The notes under the pieces were generated by a model. That model was not told the DNA's origin. It ran no database searches and saw nothing but the letters and a program-made list of their open reading frames with translations. From NCBI RefSeq assembly GCF_036785885.1, contig NC_092317.1, forward strand, positions 7,256,501 to 7,320,500: a stretch of DNA of 64,000 nt, written 5' to 3'. Below, one piece after another: positions 1 through 11,695 of this stretch. This DNA comes from Coffea arabica (lineage: Eukaryota > Streptophyta > Magnoliopsida > Gentianales > Rubiaceae). The first letter of the stretch is position 1, and every line of letters starts with the position of its first letter. The position numbers were made by a program, and so were the translations under genes.

Positions 1-2534
1 GTTATTCTCCAACTTCTATACTGCTATTACTGGAATTGCTGCTTTTGAGTTGAGAAATTAACTGTCTACTTGGAGGCTTTGTTGAGATTTTGGGTGGACA
101 GAGTTTTGCATTTGCTGGTTGAATTGAGTTGAGATATCTCAGACCTTGGCCGCGTACTTCTATCACATCAGTTTCCGTACACCATTCCCGCCTACCCTTT
201 CGCCACTCGTGAGGGAAGTTTCGTTGCCCTCTTCGTTTTAATTGCTTTAATCCCTCCATTGAGGACAATGTAGGATCTAGGTGTGGGGGGGGACAGCTAT
301 ACTAGTTATTTATTTTTAGTTTGTTATTTGTCCACCTCTCGTTCATTTTTTTCTTCTTTTTAGTGATTGGCTCGTAAGTGCATGCCAAGGTTTGATGTTG
401 GATTATTGCCTCTATTTCTACTTTTGCCAAGTTTTAATAATAAAAGGGTACCAAGTTAATGTGGTTGAATCCAAAAACATCTCTTTGGTGAATATCAATG
501 ATTGTTTTACTCTTATAATTTTTGGTTAACTTTCCTAGGCATAGGGAATGATTATTGGCATTTTCGTGTGAATTGGTCCGGTTATTAACTTTAGTTCTCC
601 ATGTTTGAAAATGAGGCTAGCTGATGCAAGTTTTCTTTTGATTTTTGTGTTATATTGAGTTTTTGTGATTTTTAGCTATGAATAAACTTGACTGTACTCC
701 ACTATTAGTTACTACTGAGTAACCGGGGATCTGCACCTAAAAGTGTTGATTCTCGCGTCAAAAGGTAGTAATTTCTATGAGTACGTGGTCACGTGGCGAT
801 AGAAGCTGAGTAACCGGGCTCCTTCATCTGGCCAATGTTGAAGTTCGCGTCAAAAGACTCAAATGGCTAGCGACTAAGTCTTTTGTTACTATTGGAAGAA
901 AAAAAAAAGAATCAAAAAAAAAAAGAGAGAAAAGTAGAAAAAATGTGAAAAAAGTGAAGGTTGTGTTAGTGTATAATAAAAGTCAGCTTGCCGAATTATG
1001 GATTTAATGTTGAGATTTTGGTTAATAGTTGGACCATTTGCTGATAAATGTTGTGTGTCATTCCTTTTTCTTAGATTAGTTAACCTGGAATTAGAGGAGT
1101 TTGTAGTTTAGAAGCTAGCCGGAGTGATGTTTCTTGGACTTGACCATTGATGCTTAATATTATTTTTCTTGGTATCTTGGCAATTTGTTGGATAGAGCAA
1201 TAGCCACTATCAAATATTGGTGTTTGTTTCTTGTTCTCATGCTTGAGGACAAGCATGATTTAGGTGTGGGGAGAATTGATAGGGTGTTAATTGTTGGTAT
1301 TTTTATTATTAATTTTCCCTTCTATCCCTGACAAATATTGTGTTAATTGCTGATATTTACTCATATTTGGTATTTGGAATCAATTTCAGGAATGAAGCAG
1401 AAAACTACCAAAAAGGAGGGACTTTGTGAAAAATATGGAGACTTCTAAGGGTTTCAATCCTTGGGCCCTTGAATTGGTGGGGGACCACAAGCTAGTGAAA
1501 GGCATTTGGTCATTTGGGCTTCAAAGAAAGCAACGTAGAGAGACTTGGAACAAGAAGTACTTGGGAGGCTTTGTCCACATGTGTGGGGACCACCTAGATA
1601 GCTTTTAGTCATCTTTCTTTTGTTGCTTTAAAAGGGGACAACGTACAGAAGCAAAAGATATCTAGGGCTTTAGTTTTAGTTTTTTAGTTTAGTTCTAGTT
1701 TTCTTTCTTCGGACTGGCCTCTGACACACGCCAGGTATTCGACAATATTCCCCAACGGGGAGATTTTCTCATGAGGCGTGGTTAAGCTTTTCTAGTCAAG
1801 GGGACAACTGACGATTTGGTTCGACAATTACTGTGAGATCGAATCTGTTTTAATTATTTTCTTCATTTATTGGTATTTATATGTTCCTTGATTTTAATTG
1901 CTATGGCCTTGTATATGATTGATTAGTGCGCAATAATTAATTATTCATATAGGCTATTTTTGCTAAATAGGGGTAATTGAATCCGTAATTGTTCGTTATC
2001 TCTACCTCAGTAGCAACTGGCGTAATTGGGTTTATGTCAGGGGAGCATATGATCTAATTTAAACAAACCCTCGTAGCGTGTTTGTTGGTTAGGATTGGGC
2101 CTTTCTAATTATTAATGCAATCTAGAAATTAAATCCTACGGTCGTACCTAGGGTTATTTTTGGGTTAGAGAAATAGCTAACGGTCGTACCTTAGCTATCG
2201 AGAAATTAAGGAAGGGTTGGTTGTTTATCGCGTGCATGACAACTATAACTAATCTATTGCTAAATGCTGGAATTATTTCTGCATCAATGATCAGTGCATG
2301 AACCATTTCTGATGTGTACCCTTGGCTAGAGTTTCTCCAATATTTATTCCTTTTATTTATTTTCTGCATTTAATTTATTTAGTTAGCATTTAATCCAAAA
2401 CCCCTCATACCTTGGACTCTAGAAGAAACGAATTATCCCCAGTCCCTGTGGATTCGACCCTACTCACCGCTATATACAAAATCTGTATTTTTCTCGAGTA
2501 GGTACTTATTATTGCACAGGTTCGGCACCTGTCA
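1..2534 (+). mobile_element. Ty3/gypsy-type LTR element, 3' part (fossil)
   Basis: The window opens inside an LTR retroelement. Two polypurine-like motifs of the form gaggacaa...aggtgtgggg lie at about 260-292 and 1236-1275; the second directly precedes the LTR and is the likely polypurine tract. Between them is a non-coding stretch with an internal repeat (about 715-770 and 808-862, both with gagtaaccggg and cgcgtcaaaag). The LTR follows at 1277. No pol domain is visible here, so placement in the Tat/Athila-like Ty3/gypsy lineages rests on the untranslated 3' region and LTR text only. The element is cut by the window edge, so whether it is whole cannot be judged. Confidence 0.6.
1277..2534 (+). 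repeat. 3' LTR of the gypsy-type element
   Basis: This 1258-bp LTR starts TGATAGGGTG and ends GGCACCTGTCA, with TG...CA termini. It follows a purine-rich tract. The same terminal sequences recur inverted in the solo LTR at 13453-15129, which fixes the ends. The 3' third, with ccctgtggattcgaccctac and gcacaggttcggcacc, is the part best conserved among the three copies in the window. Confidence 0.75.
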
Positions 2535-3172
2535 TTACTCTAAAATAGTGACAACTGGCATGATTAGGTTTGTATCAGGAGAATACGTAGGCTAATATAA
2601 AATAACCTTGGTAGTGTATTATTTGGTTAGAATAGGGCTCCTTTAATACGTAAGGCAATTGGAAAATTAAATCTTACGGGCGTACCTAAGGTTATTTCCT
2701 GATTAGAGTAGTGACTGACAGGCGTACCTCAGTCATCAAAACAGTAAGGAGGAGTTGACTGTCATCGCTTGTTTGGCAATTATAACTTATTTATTAGTTA
2801 ATAATTGGAATTATCTCTGCATCGATGATCAGTTAGTTGAACCATTGCTGAAGTTATTTCTTGACTAGAGCTTAGCTATTGTTAATTTGGTTTTAGTAAT
2901 TTGTCATTTAATCTTTTGTTGGCTATTTATTTTTATTTTTATTCAAATCATTTACTTATTGCCATTGTTATAAAAAATCCCCCATTGTTAACTTAAACTT
3001 TAGTAGAAACGAATTACTCCAAGTCCCTGTGGATTCGACCCTACTTGCCCTATATACAAATTAACAAGTTCTCATGAATAAATTATGGTATATTAGATTT
3101 AGCAAACTCTTCGAAATCAGGGTGAATCTAGTAACCCATTGTACATCTAGAGTCCTGTTCCAGTACTAGAAT
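2535..3172 (+). repeat. older LTR fragment of the same group
   Basis: Immediately after the younger LTR the sequence re-enters LTR text: 2541-2900 matches about 2005-2350 with many differences, and 3000-3172 matches the 3' region of the solo LTR at 13453-15129 in reverse complement (for example agcaaactcttcg and agggtgaat). The simplest reading is that the younger element inserted into an older, more diverged LTR. The fragment stops at about 3172 and its left part lies outside the window. It is a fossil with no coding capacity. Confidence 0.65.
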
Positions 3173-3174
3173 TG

Positions 3175-4200
3175 ACCCGAAACTACTTTTATTGGCAACT
3201 AGGTTTATTTTTATTATTATACATGCATCGACAACTTGTCATGAAGAGACCATACTTGTCCCCAGTTACATTTCCGAAAAAAAGGAAAAATCAAGGGAGG
3301 AGAATTGCTAATACTTATTGTCTTGAACACCTTCTTATTGCTGGATATAGTGAACGATTGTGTTTTGCACCTAACGAGGTGAATTCCGGTCAAATGATCT
3401 GAGTCAGGAATGCACAAACTCACTTGCCAAAAATTAAGTAGCCGGGGCCTTGTCGCCCAATCTTATTCTGATGCTTAAGTTAGTTATGATTTGGAAGTTT
3501 AATATGCAAGTCAGATTTAGGGGTGCAAACGAGTCGAGTCGAACCGAGTTTTGGCCTAATCGACTCGAGCTTCTAGTTAATTTTGTGAAGCTTGAGCTCG
3601 ATGAGCTCAAAATGTCGAGCTCGAGTTCGAGCTTAAAAAATAAAAAATAAAAATTTATATTTTAAAAATAAATAAAATAATAATTTTTTAACAAATAATA
3701 AAATATTAGGGATATATGTGTAATTTTACTATTAAAATAAATATATATATATATAATTGAGCTCGCGAGCCAACGAGCTTAATGTTTTTTAGTTCAAGCT
3801 CGAGCTCGAGTTCGACTTAATTAGTTCGAGCTCGATATTGACCGAGCTCGAGTCGAGTTGCTCGCGAGCTGATTCGTGAACACCCCTAGTCAGATTGCAT
3901 ACCATCCCCATCGGAGATGAGGTGTCTATTGTTAATAGGGAGTGAACGGACTAATGGAGGACCGAACAGGCCAAGATATCCACAGCACCTATAATTATCT
4001 ATATATTTTCATCTTGTAGCTTAAATTTTAATTTTAGACACTTCATAACGGTACACTAATCTTTCATGTCTGTCTCAATTTGATTCTTTTGTCAACCGTG
4101 TTATGAAAATCGTCAAAGTTTTTATGCATGGGAACTCCACACACTCCACTCCGTACGCCAACTTCCATTTTACAACCTAACTAGTATTCTGGCTTATAAT
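3175..4200 (-). pseudogene. ghost of a receptor-kinase intron
   Basis: No exon is present, but 3240-3370 matches 31640-31765 and 4010-4190 matches about 31795-31960. Both target stretches lie inside intron 3 of receptor kinase B, in the same order and orientation. Shared strings include agaattgctaatactta, cttcttattgctgg and gattctttcgttaacc-like text. The block is interrupted by the hAT MITE at 3518-3888. I infer a relic of another duplicated receptor-kinase copy whose exons were lost, leaving only intron sequence next to the LTR fragment. The alternative is that both places carry the same unrecognised repeat. Confidence 0.5.
3518..3888. mobile_element. hAT-type MITE, CGAGC-rich
   Basis: The element starts TAGGGGTGCAAACGA and ends with CACCCCTA, giving short terminal inverted repeats (TAGGGGTG). 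It is flanked by a perfect 8-bp target duplication, gtcagatt, at 3510-3517 and 3889-3896. The interior is rich in cgagctcgag motifs. Eight-base duplications and TAGGGGTG-like termini are typical of non-autonomous hAT elements. There is no coding capacity. A relative lies at 52024-52519. Confidence 0.88.
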
Positions 4201-4514
4201 CACATAACAATAACAAATTTTTATTTTGCTACATGAATATTAAAATCTAAATGTTTTAAAGAAAATATTATTTTCTGTCCAAATTTATAAAACATATTGA
4301 TCTATATAAAAAATTTAGTAGAATGTGTTAATTATTTTCTATATTGCATTTATTTTCAACTATAGTTTGCATGTTCCCACCCCTCAAAGTAAAGAAGGTA
4401 TTATGGGATCATAAGATAGGTTTACTGACAATTTCAAGTATTAGATGTCAACATTTGATAGTATCGTGTATAACATAATTTGATCCAATAAAAATACATA
4501 TAAAAACAAATCTA

Positions 4515-4626
4515 GATATTCAACTCAAACTCAAAATATAAAGTTTAGAATATTGGAAAAAGGTTAAATTTATTCAATTGCAATTAAGAGTGAATGATTT
4601 TGCATAATCATACTGTTTGCATTCCA
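4515..4626. repeat. segment shared with 11500-11611
   Basis: The run from gatattcaactcaaactcaa to tttgcattcca matches 11505-11611 in the same orientation with moderate divergence. Both copies end beside retroelement-like DNA and flank receptor kinase A at a distance. This could be a local duplication or a dispersed repeat. Confidence 0.45.
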
Positions 4627-4639
4627 GGATTTGCGTCGC

Positions 4640-5979
4640 AGATCTACTCCCAAATCCTAAACTTCTAAGGCCATGTTTTCGGATCTGCAGACAATGCAGC
4701 TAGATCTGTGCACAGATTCTTACGGCAGCCATATAATTGCTTTTAGTTCGTTTTCCATTTTTAGTTGTAGTTTCTTTTTCTAATTGATTTAGGACTTGTA
4801 TTGTGTCAGGTCATAGAAGGGCATTGTTATTGAAACTTTTATCAATTATTATCAAATATATATATTTTTTATTTTTACCAAATTCTCTTAAGTTTTCTCA
4901 AGAATCTTCTTTTAATAGTTGATCGTGAATTGCTATTTGGTTACTTTTGAAAATCGTTCATATAACAATTTCTTCCTATCTACTTTCACGTCGAAACCTT
5001 TCTTTCCCAATAGTTGCCCTGGTTGCAAGTCAAAACTACATGTCAAGTGTGTACTGAAGTCGATTTGCGACCAAGAAAGTTGTCTCCTTACACTGTCAAG
5101 CGAAGTAATCATGTAATTTCTCAACCCCTTCTCCAATGTGAATGTGGGATTCGAATTCTCTGTGGGTATAGATTCAATCGTAAAGAACTTTTATAAACGA
5201 TCGAAATTGGTCCAAGAGTTCGACAAGTCCCAACTCGAATGGGCCGATCTCGGCTGTTAAAAGTTCTAATCCAGATATGTGAAGAAGCACTTTGATGTTG
5301 TCCTGGTATTCGAATATTGTGGACAAGTGTTAGTGAGTTCCTGTCTTGACAAAAAGACTTTAGACTGCATAGAATCCGGATACATGAAGATGCACCTCGA
5401 TGTTGCCCTGTTATTTTCTTTTATTAGTTGTCACTAATTTACTCTACAACAACTCTAGTCTATGCTAGAGTAGGAAAAGTGTGAGTGAGTTCTTGTCAAG
5501 ATGTTACCCTCTTATTCGAATATTGTGAAAAGTGTTAGTGAGTTCTCGTCTCGACGAAGTCTTCCGAACACTGTCATCTTCCAGCTAACCATTAATCCCT
5601 TTTCCTACCACTCGTTGTCCTTCGTTGCGTAAAGAATTGGAAACACAAGCAATGACCCACTCAGGATATTTGTAGTAACATGTTTTGCCTTTGTCAAACA
5701 GATGTATTCGAAATACAATCTGTAGTTAGAATAGGTCTTGGTCTTTGATATTTTGGTTTTTACTTCAATAATTCCAATTCAGATCCAACGCAAAAGAATT
5801 GAGAATGATTATCCGCAGATGCTACCCTGGTCCCTAACTGAAAGGTAAAGGCCAGCCGGCTTCTGACCTTTCTCTATCTGCATTGCCATTTACCACTCGC
5901 AATACGAATTAACGGGTAAAGTATATCTCCATTGAATCCTCTTCATTAGTCTCTCCATTTATTTACATTTAAATTTATA
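4640..5979. other. unassigned spacer with imperfect repeats
   Basis: I see no convincing gene. Short open frames near 4919-5196 overlap on both strands and resemble no family I know. At 5275-5555 an imperfect direct repeat is visible: text like gatgttgtcctggtattcgaatattgtg...gtgttagtgagttc occurs at about 5290 and again at about 5500, with a partial copy at 5390. The stretch 4735-4920 has the look of an LTR-like transcript leader, but no ends were found. Confidence 0.3.
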
Positions 5980-7168
5980 TCCTTATACTATATAAGATTG
6001 AGTTTTGGTCAAAGAATAGGTTGGATTTCAACCGCATAGGTGGGGGCTTTCTGGGAATGTGAAATTTTGTGTATTAGTTTAAAAGCTTTAGGTACAAGTT
6101 AAGGAAGCATGTATTTGGGTATGTTTACTGAAATGACCCTATTTTAATACATTTAAAGCTGTCATTGATGAGCTATCTGGGTATTGATGGAATGCGTAAT
6201 TAGTGTGCAACCGTTTTTGCATTTTGTGCAACCCATATATGCTTGTGTATTGGTGTAATTACCGGAATATCCCTTAACTACCAATAATTCCGTTTTTCAG
6301 CCGCAAATAATCGTTTGAGATGTTGATTTGTCTGAAACATTTGAATGGCAATCGGATTTAGGAAATGAGCGAACGATTTCTCTATCAATGGTAGGAACCC
6401 ATTTCTCTATCATTTATAATCTGCATTTATGAGCCACAAATGTTGGTCATTTTATCCCTTTTCAGCTTCAGAAGTTAAGTTTTTCCTTTTTGCCTTTGTC
6501 TACAACGATTTGCCTCATTGTTTTCTCTTCCATCCGAGCTCAACTTTGAAATTACCTATTATTTCGTCATTAATTACACCCAATTCAATTGCCGAACCGT
6601 GTTGGTATCTTAATGCCTAAACGGTTGATTATCAGTTTCTCCCTGTTCGCATTCTAGGATTGAGATAATTCTATCTGGCTTCATACTAATCAGCTCAGAA
6701 TGCTCTTCAGTCCCAGCTACTCCTGGTGGTTCAACGTGAGGATAGATTTCACCGCCCTCCCCAATTTTTCAGTTCCTCCCTTAATTTTGTCGGTGTGTTC
6801 TTAGTACCTACAATTAGCGACTCTTATCGCGTTGCCTAGCTGCAAGATAGCATTTTTCGCGTTGCCTAACCCCAATTGGTCTGGGTTGGTTATAATCTTA
6901 TAGGTTTGGAGCAACAGCAAGAAAGAACTCTCGGTGGGGATTCTGGAATAAAGTTAGCTTTCTGTGTTACTCTGCCTTTCTGCATTATCAACGACCTTCA
7001 ATTTGACACAGTTTTATTATAACGCTGTATGAATTGATTGATTATATCGTTTATCTTTTCATACTCAATTTTATTTCTTCTCACAATGTACTATTGTTTG
7101 TTCAACAAAAAAACCTCCTTCCCCACAGGCATCAAACACCAGCGCGATGCGCAGGCACTTCCCCCTAG
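5980..7168 (+). mobile_element. Helitron-like non-autonomous element
   Basis: The proposed 5' end is TCCTTATACTATATAAG, close to the TC...TATACTATATAA start of many plant Helitrons. The proposed 3' end is a small GC hairpin (gcgc-gat-gcgc at about 7142-7152) about 12 bases before CTAG at 7165-7168. The flanking bases are A on the left and T on the right, as expected for insertion between A and T without duplication. No Rep/helicase frame is present. A diverged relative in the opposite orientation lies at 36152-37940, which supports both ends. Confidence 0.55.
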
Positions 7169-7549
7169 TAATATTATACATTTATGAAATAGTGTCATTG
7201 CTTTTCTTTTGATCTCTTGATCAACATACTAAAAAATGATATTTGAAAAAATATATTTTTGATATTCAATTTACATGGAATATTTAAGCAATGAAAAATA
7301 GGTTAAAATTGTGACTAAATTTGCAATGACTAATCAGATGTCAAAACTTGGTCAATTTTATATGAGATTTTATGTATAACTAACACAAATAATTAAATAT
7401 ATTATGAATAGTATTGATTTTTAAAAATAATTTTTAAATTAATTTTATTGAAATGTAATGGAAAGAAATTCTCTCCAATGCAATAGAGAGGAGTCTAGTA
7501 ACAAATTAAATATAGGTACCTCCCTTTGTCCTGTTCTAAATCTATTTTG

Positions 7550-8165
7550 GGATAATTTCAAAAACTTCTCCTCAATCTTTCACAATTTTATTTTGGAGAT
7601 GTTATTGGCACTCTTGAAAAAGTTTCTAACACTCCATTCCCCCTTTATACTTTTATAAAGGGAGGATGGAGTGCTAGAGATTTTTTTAGAAATGCTAATA
7701 TCATTTTCTTTTTACCCAGACCTCTTGAGATTTGAAAAATTAAACTAACCTCCTTTGATATTACAAAAAAAAATTGTATTAGCCTTTATAAAATCTTGAA
7801 CACCTGACAATCTCACTTCATTTAGTGATCTTTATTTACAATAAGCAACTTTCAAGTCTCAATCACATGCTCATCTTGTTAAATCTTGTTAAATCCTCGT
7901 GTTAAACTTCGAATATTCACAATTGATTTTTATTTCCAATCATCAAATTCCATCAATTTTTTCTCCCTTAAATAGAGGTACTTTTCTTCCTATAAATATT
8001 TACTATATAATTTGTGTAACAAATGAGACGGAAGCAATATGGAATATTCAATAAATTTTTTATACTTACATCATCATATAATTTAAAAAAAAAAACATCA
8101 TCATATGATTTAAGGAAGGTTTCAATAATTATTAAAACCTCTGGGGAGGTTCCTAAAATTATACC
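7550..8165. mobile_element. MITE-like inverted-repeat element with hairpin
   Basis: The left end (gggataatttcaaaaac...) and right end (...gttcctaaaattatacc) are imperfect inverted repeats of about 30 bases. Internally, 7631-7677 forms a strong hairpin: ctaacactccatt...ctttat pairs with ataaag...atggagtgctag, with 21 of 23 stem positions matching over a 4-5 base loop. Weaker pairing continues outward. No clear target duplication was found. It lies just downstream of receptor kinase A, on its transcribed side. Confidence 0.4.
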
Positions 8166-8244
8166 TTCTGTCTCAAAGAATAAAATTTGTCCCAACTCCC
8201 AACTTGTGTAACAAAGCAAGAATATACGCCTGGTCAAGGAAGAA

Positions 8245-10441
8245 TCATCGGCCCACTTTATCTGAAACTGTGATGGTGTTCACAGAACAAAATTCTGGAT
8301 TTTCACGTAACTTGGCTTTGTTGAGGCTTATAATTTCAGAAAAAGCTGGTCGCTTAGGAGAGTCAAGTACCATTGATCCATTGAGGAGCATAGCTGCCAC
8401 ATCTAACATTGTTGGTCTATCTGCTGCATTTTCTTGCACACATAACAAGCCAACACGAACATATTGTAGTGCTTCACTCCTTGGAATCTTTTCATCCAAA
8501 CAAGAATCAATGATCTCTGAAATTCTTCCTTCTGTCCATAAATCCCACACCTGAAATGTGACAAATGATCATTCTCAAAGGATTGGAGTAAAGGAACTGC
8601 ACCAAACTGAAACTGAAGTGTATAGGCTACATACGTGTCCGATTAAGTTTAGGTGACGATCCGAATCACAGAAAGAAGTGTTCTTCTTTCCGCTTATGAT
8701 CTCAAGAATCATGACTCCAAAGCTAAATACATCAGACTTCTCGGAGAAGATCCCGTCCATGGCATATTCAGGAGGCATATAACCACTTTTTTTTTTCCTC
8801 GCAAAAATCAATTATCCCAATTAGCTTAGGTAAGATATCAGAAAATGGATATTACTAGGAAGCAATACATTGAAACGATAAAGAAGATGATATTCCTTCA
8901 ACTTACTATGTCCCTACAATGTTCTTTGTACTTCCGCGCAATTCATTCTCTCCAAAAATTCTGGCAGTTCCGAAATCTGAAATTTTTGGATTCAGGTCCG
9001 CGTCCAATAAAACATTGCTCGTGTTCAGATCTCTATGGATGATTTTTAATCTGGAATACTTGTGGAGGTACAGAAGCCCTTGAGCTGCCCCTTCAACAAT
9101 TTTCAACCGTCTTTTCCAATCCAATGTATCCCGCTTTGCTGCATCTTTAGACAAAGTAGACCCAATATTTTTAGAGTATTCTGATAGTTGTAACCATAAA
9201 TTAGATAAGCCAAAACATATCAAGGTAAATGGAGTGCTGAAACTTACCAAAAAGTACTGAACCTAGACTGTTATTCGGCAAGTACTCGTATACTAATAAA
9301 CGCTCTCCTTTTTCAATGCAATAGCCCAAAAGTTTAACAAGGTTCCGATGCTGCAGCTTTGAGATCACTTTGACTTCATTCTTGAATTGTTCAATTCCAT
9401 GTCCTGACATTCTATTCAGTCTTTTAACAGCAATCGCTAGCCCATTAACCAGCTTACCCTGAATTCCATGTATCTACGTTAAAACTAAGCAAATAAATAG
9501 GGTCTTTAGACTTGAAAATAAATTGTTTCGAGACATATTTATGTTACCTTGTAGACAGGACCAAATCCTCCTTGGCCGAGTTTATTTTCCTCAGAGAAAT
9601 GATCTGTCGCAATATCTATGCTTGTAAAACTGAAGAACATTGATTCATCATCCCCTTTGTCATCAAGCTCTGGCGTTTCTGAACCCATGCTTTGTCGACG
9701 ATATCTTAGTATTCTCGACCGCAGTTTGCAAAATAGTATAGCTGTCAGAAAAGCGGCAACAGAAGCACTAACAACATATAACACTACCCTTGAACTCTTC
9801 GATTTCTTTCTTCCACTGGGAGGTCCAATAAGAAATGAAGGAGAACCAGGAGCGAGAGGAAGTGAAGGGCCAGAAGCAGCAGCCTGCATACTTGCTGTAC
9901 TTTTCTGGCTCAACAGAGAAATCTCAAGTTTCATTCCAGATGATAGCCGAGTATGATGAGAAGGATAATCAAAGCTTTGCCAAACGGTACGCCCAGAACT
10001 TGATCTCAGGACTAAGTTCCCGTTATCAAGCAGAGTTGCTCTAGTCTTGCTGATCATAACTTTCTGTTCAGCATTCACAGTGAATACTGCAACATGTGGG
10101 TTTCCCTGGCTATAAACCTCTAGCCTTCCACTTTCATTCATGGTTATGGCTGAAATTCGAGGCCTGGATGGTGCAGCCAGATAACTATTGGCAGCCCAGA
10201 CATTGACTGAATGCTTCAGATACACGAACTGAATTACCAAGATTGAAGAAGAATGGTCACTCAAGAACCGAAAACGCTGATTGGAGGACTCCAAGATCTC
10301 TCCATTTTGTAATTTTAGAGATTCACTAACTCCTAGTGTGTCTTTAGCTCCAGAAAGTGTACATGTTATGGCAATAAAGTAAGCAATAATACAAGAAAAT
10401 GTTACCAAATGGCTGTTTGATGTACTGATCATTCTTGCCAT
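8245..10441 (-). CDS. receptor kinase A: G-type lectin RLK with reduced ectodomain
   Basis: Five exons splice in frame to 599 residues: 10441-9548, 9458-9248, 9144-8907, 8785-8635, 8550-8245. Order: signal peptide; bulb-type lectin domain (about 34-170, with [10 protein letters not shown] and [10 protein letters not shown]); short Pro-rich linker; membrane segment ([19 protein letters not shown]); juxtamembrane; Ser/Thr kinase with GQGGFG, IAVKRL, HRDLN, SDFG and GYMPPEYA. Compared with B, C and D the S-locus glycoprotein and PAN regions are absent. Lectin, membrane and juxtamembrane parts sit in one exon, so two introns found in the relatives are missing. HRDLN replaces the usual HRDLK, so catalytic output may be reduced. 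The family acts at the plasma membrane and relays extracellular signals; the ligand is unknown. It ends ...VSDKVGR, not ...ISDLEAR like the others. The fourth acceptor has a poly-A rather than a pyrimidine tract upstream, a weak point of the model. Confidence 0.85.
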
Positions 10442-11695
10442 TCCAATAGGGCAACACTCATATCACTAATGCTTCTTGATTTTCCCTTCTCTACATTCGA
10501 ATCATTAAGTAGGAGTTGAAACGCCTTGCTCCAATGCTAGTCTATTTGCTACAGGCTGACAACGAATCAGAGTTTGTCCGTAGTTAGAAACCAAGCCAAT
10601 TACGCATTGACCGTTCCTACCATAGGCCTGCTGTCCGTGTCTAGTCGAGAAATTGACACATCATGAACTGGCCATGGTTGAATTGATTGTGGTCCAAAAC
10701 CATTTGGACTAAGAAGCACAGACCACGCGCTTGGCAAGGAGTACTCGCCAGGCCTGAGAAAAATTCTACACTACAGCAACTGTACGTGCAATTCTTCATT
10801 CGAATTTAATTAACTTTTGTCTTCACTTCTCCCATTTTGGTATTTGCAGCACTTTTATGAAAGGCTTGCCATGTTACTAAATTCTAATGTGATCTTTCAA
10901 ATGTTACACTAGGTCTCACTTACACTCATTCTCCCTAACAATTTTGATTTTATAACAGTACTAGTTTCGTTCTTGGTTCATTTACAACGGTGATTTGTAT
11001 TTTTCATATTTTTTTATTTTTTATTTAACAGAAAATTTTATAAGACAACTTAAAATGCTAGTGTATAAAAGTGAATAAGACAACTTAAAATTTTATAGTA
11101 TTTGTAATACAAGGATTCAAATTAAACACATTAAAAATGGTTAACTTATAACAACTTAATATTTAATTGTAATTGAATATTATCCTGTAGTTGAATTACA
11201 TTTAGTCTAATTAATAGTGGTAAGTTAACATATGAGTGAAGGATGTGTTGTACACAATAAGTGCAATTACATATGTGATTGTTTCATGACTAAAAGGAAA
11301 TTCAAAAGCAACAAACTAATACTTGATGAACTAAATTTCTATTCGAAGTATTAAATGCTAAGATCAGTAAATTTGGAGAGCACTTACAACACCATGATTA
11401 CATGCATACTACTTTGGACTACATCCATTTTCAAAGGAGAGAGAATAAGAATTAATAAAAATGTATAGGAATGAATGGCTGTTTATACAAATTAAAAGAT
11501 ATTTAAGTCAAACCCAAAATATAAAATTTTGAATATTGAAAATAAATCAAATTTAATTGAATTGCAACAAATAGTGACTGATTTTGCATAGTTGTACTGC
11601 CCATGTTCCATTATTATAATTTACATTTTACACAAATTAAAGTTTCATTCAATATGATGGTTAATTAACTTAAGGTTGTCTTTGAATGATCAAAA
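10442..11695. other. upstream region of receptor kinase A, no gene seen
   Basis: This AT-rich spacer must contain the promoter of kinase A, read leftward. I see no TATA box matching the one shared by B, C and D. The part at 11500-11611 is duplicated at 4515-4626. No coding frame or RNA gene is recognised. Confidence 0.5.

Noticed and set aside
1426-1608. 60-codon frame inside the gypsy-type LTR
   Set aside because: It lies in LTR leader sequence. Short frames there are expected by chance.
8204-8554. 116-codon plus-strand frame at the 3' end of kinase A
   Set aside because: It is the reverse-strand shadow of the last kinase exon, as are similar plus-strand frames opposite the other kinase exons.
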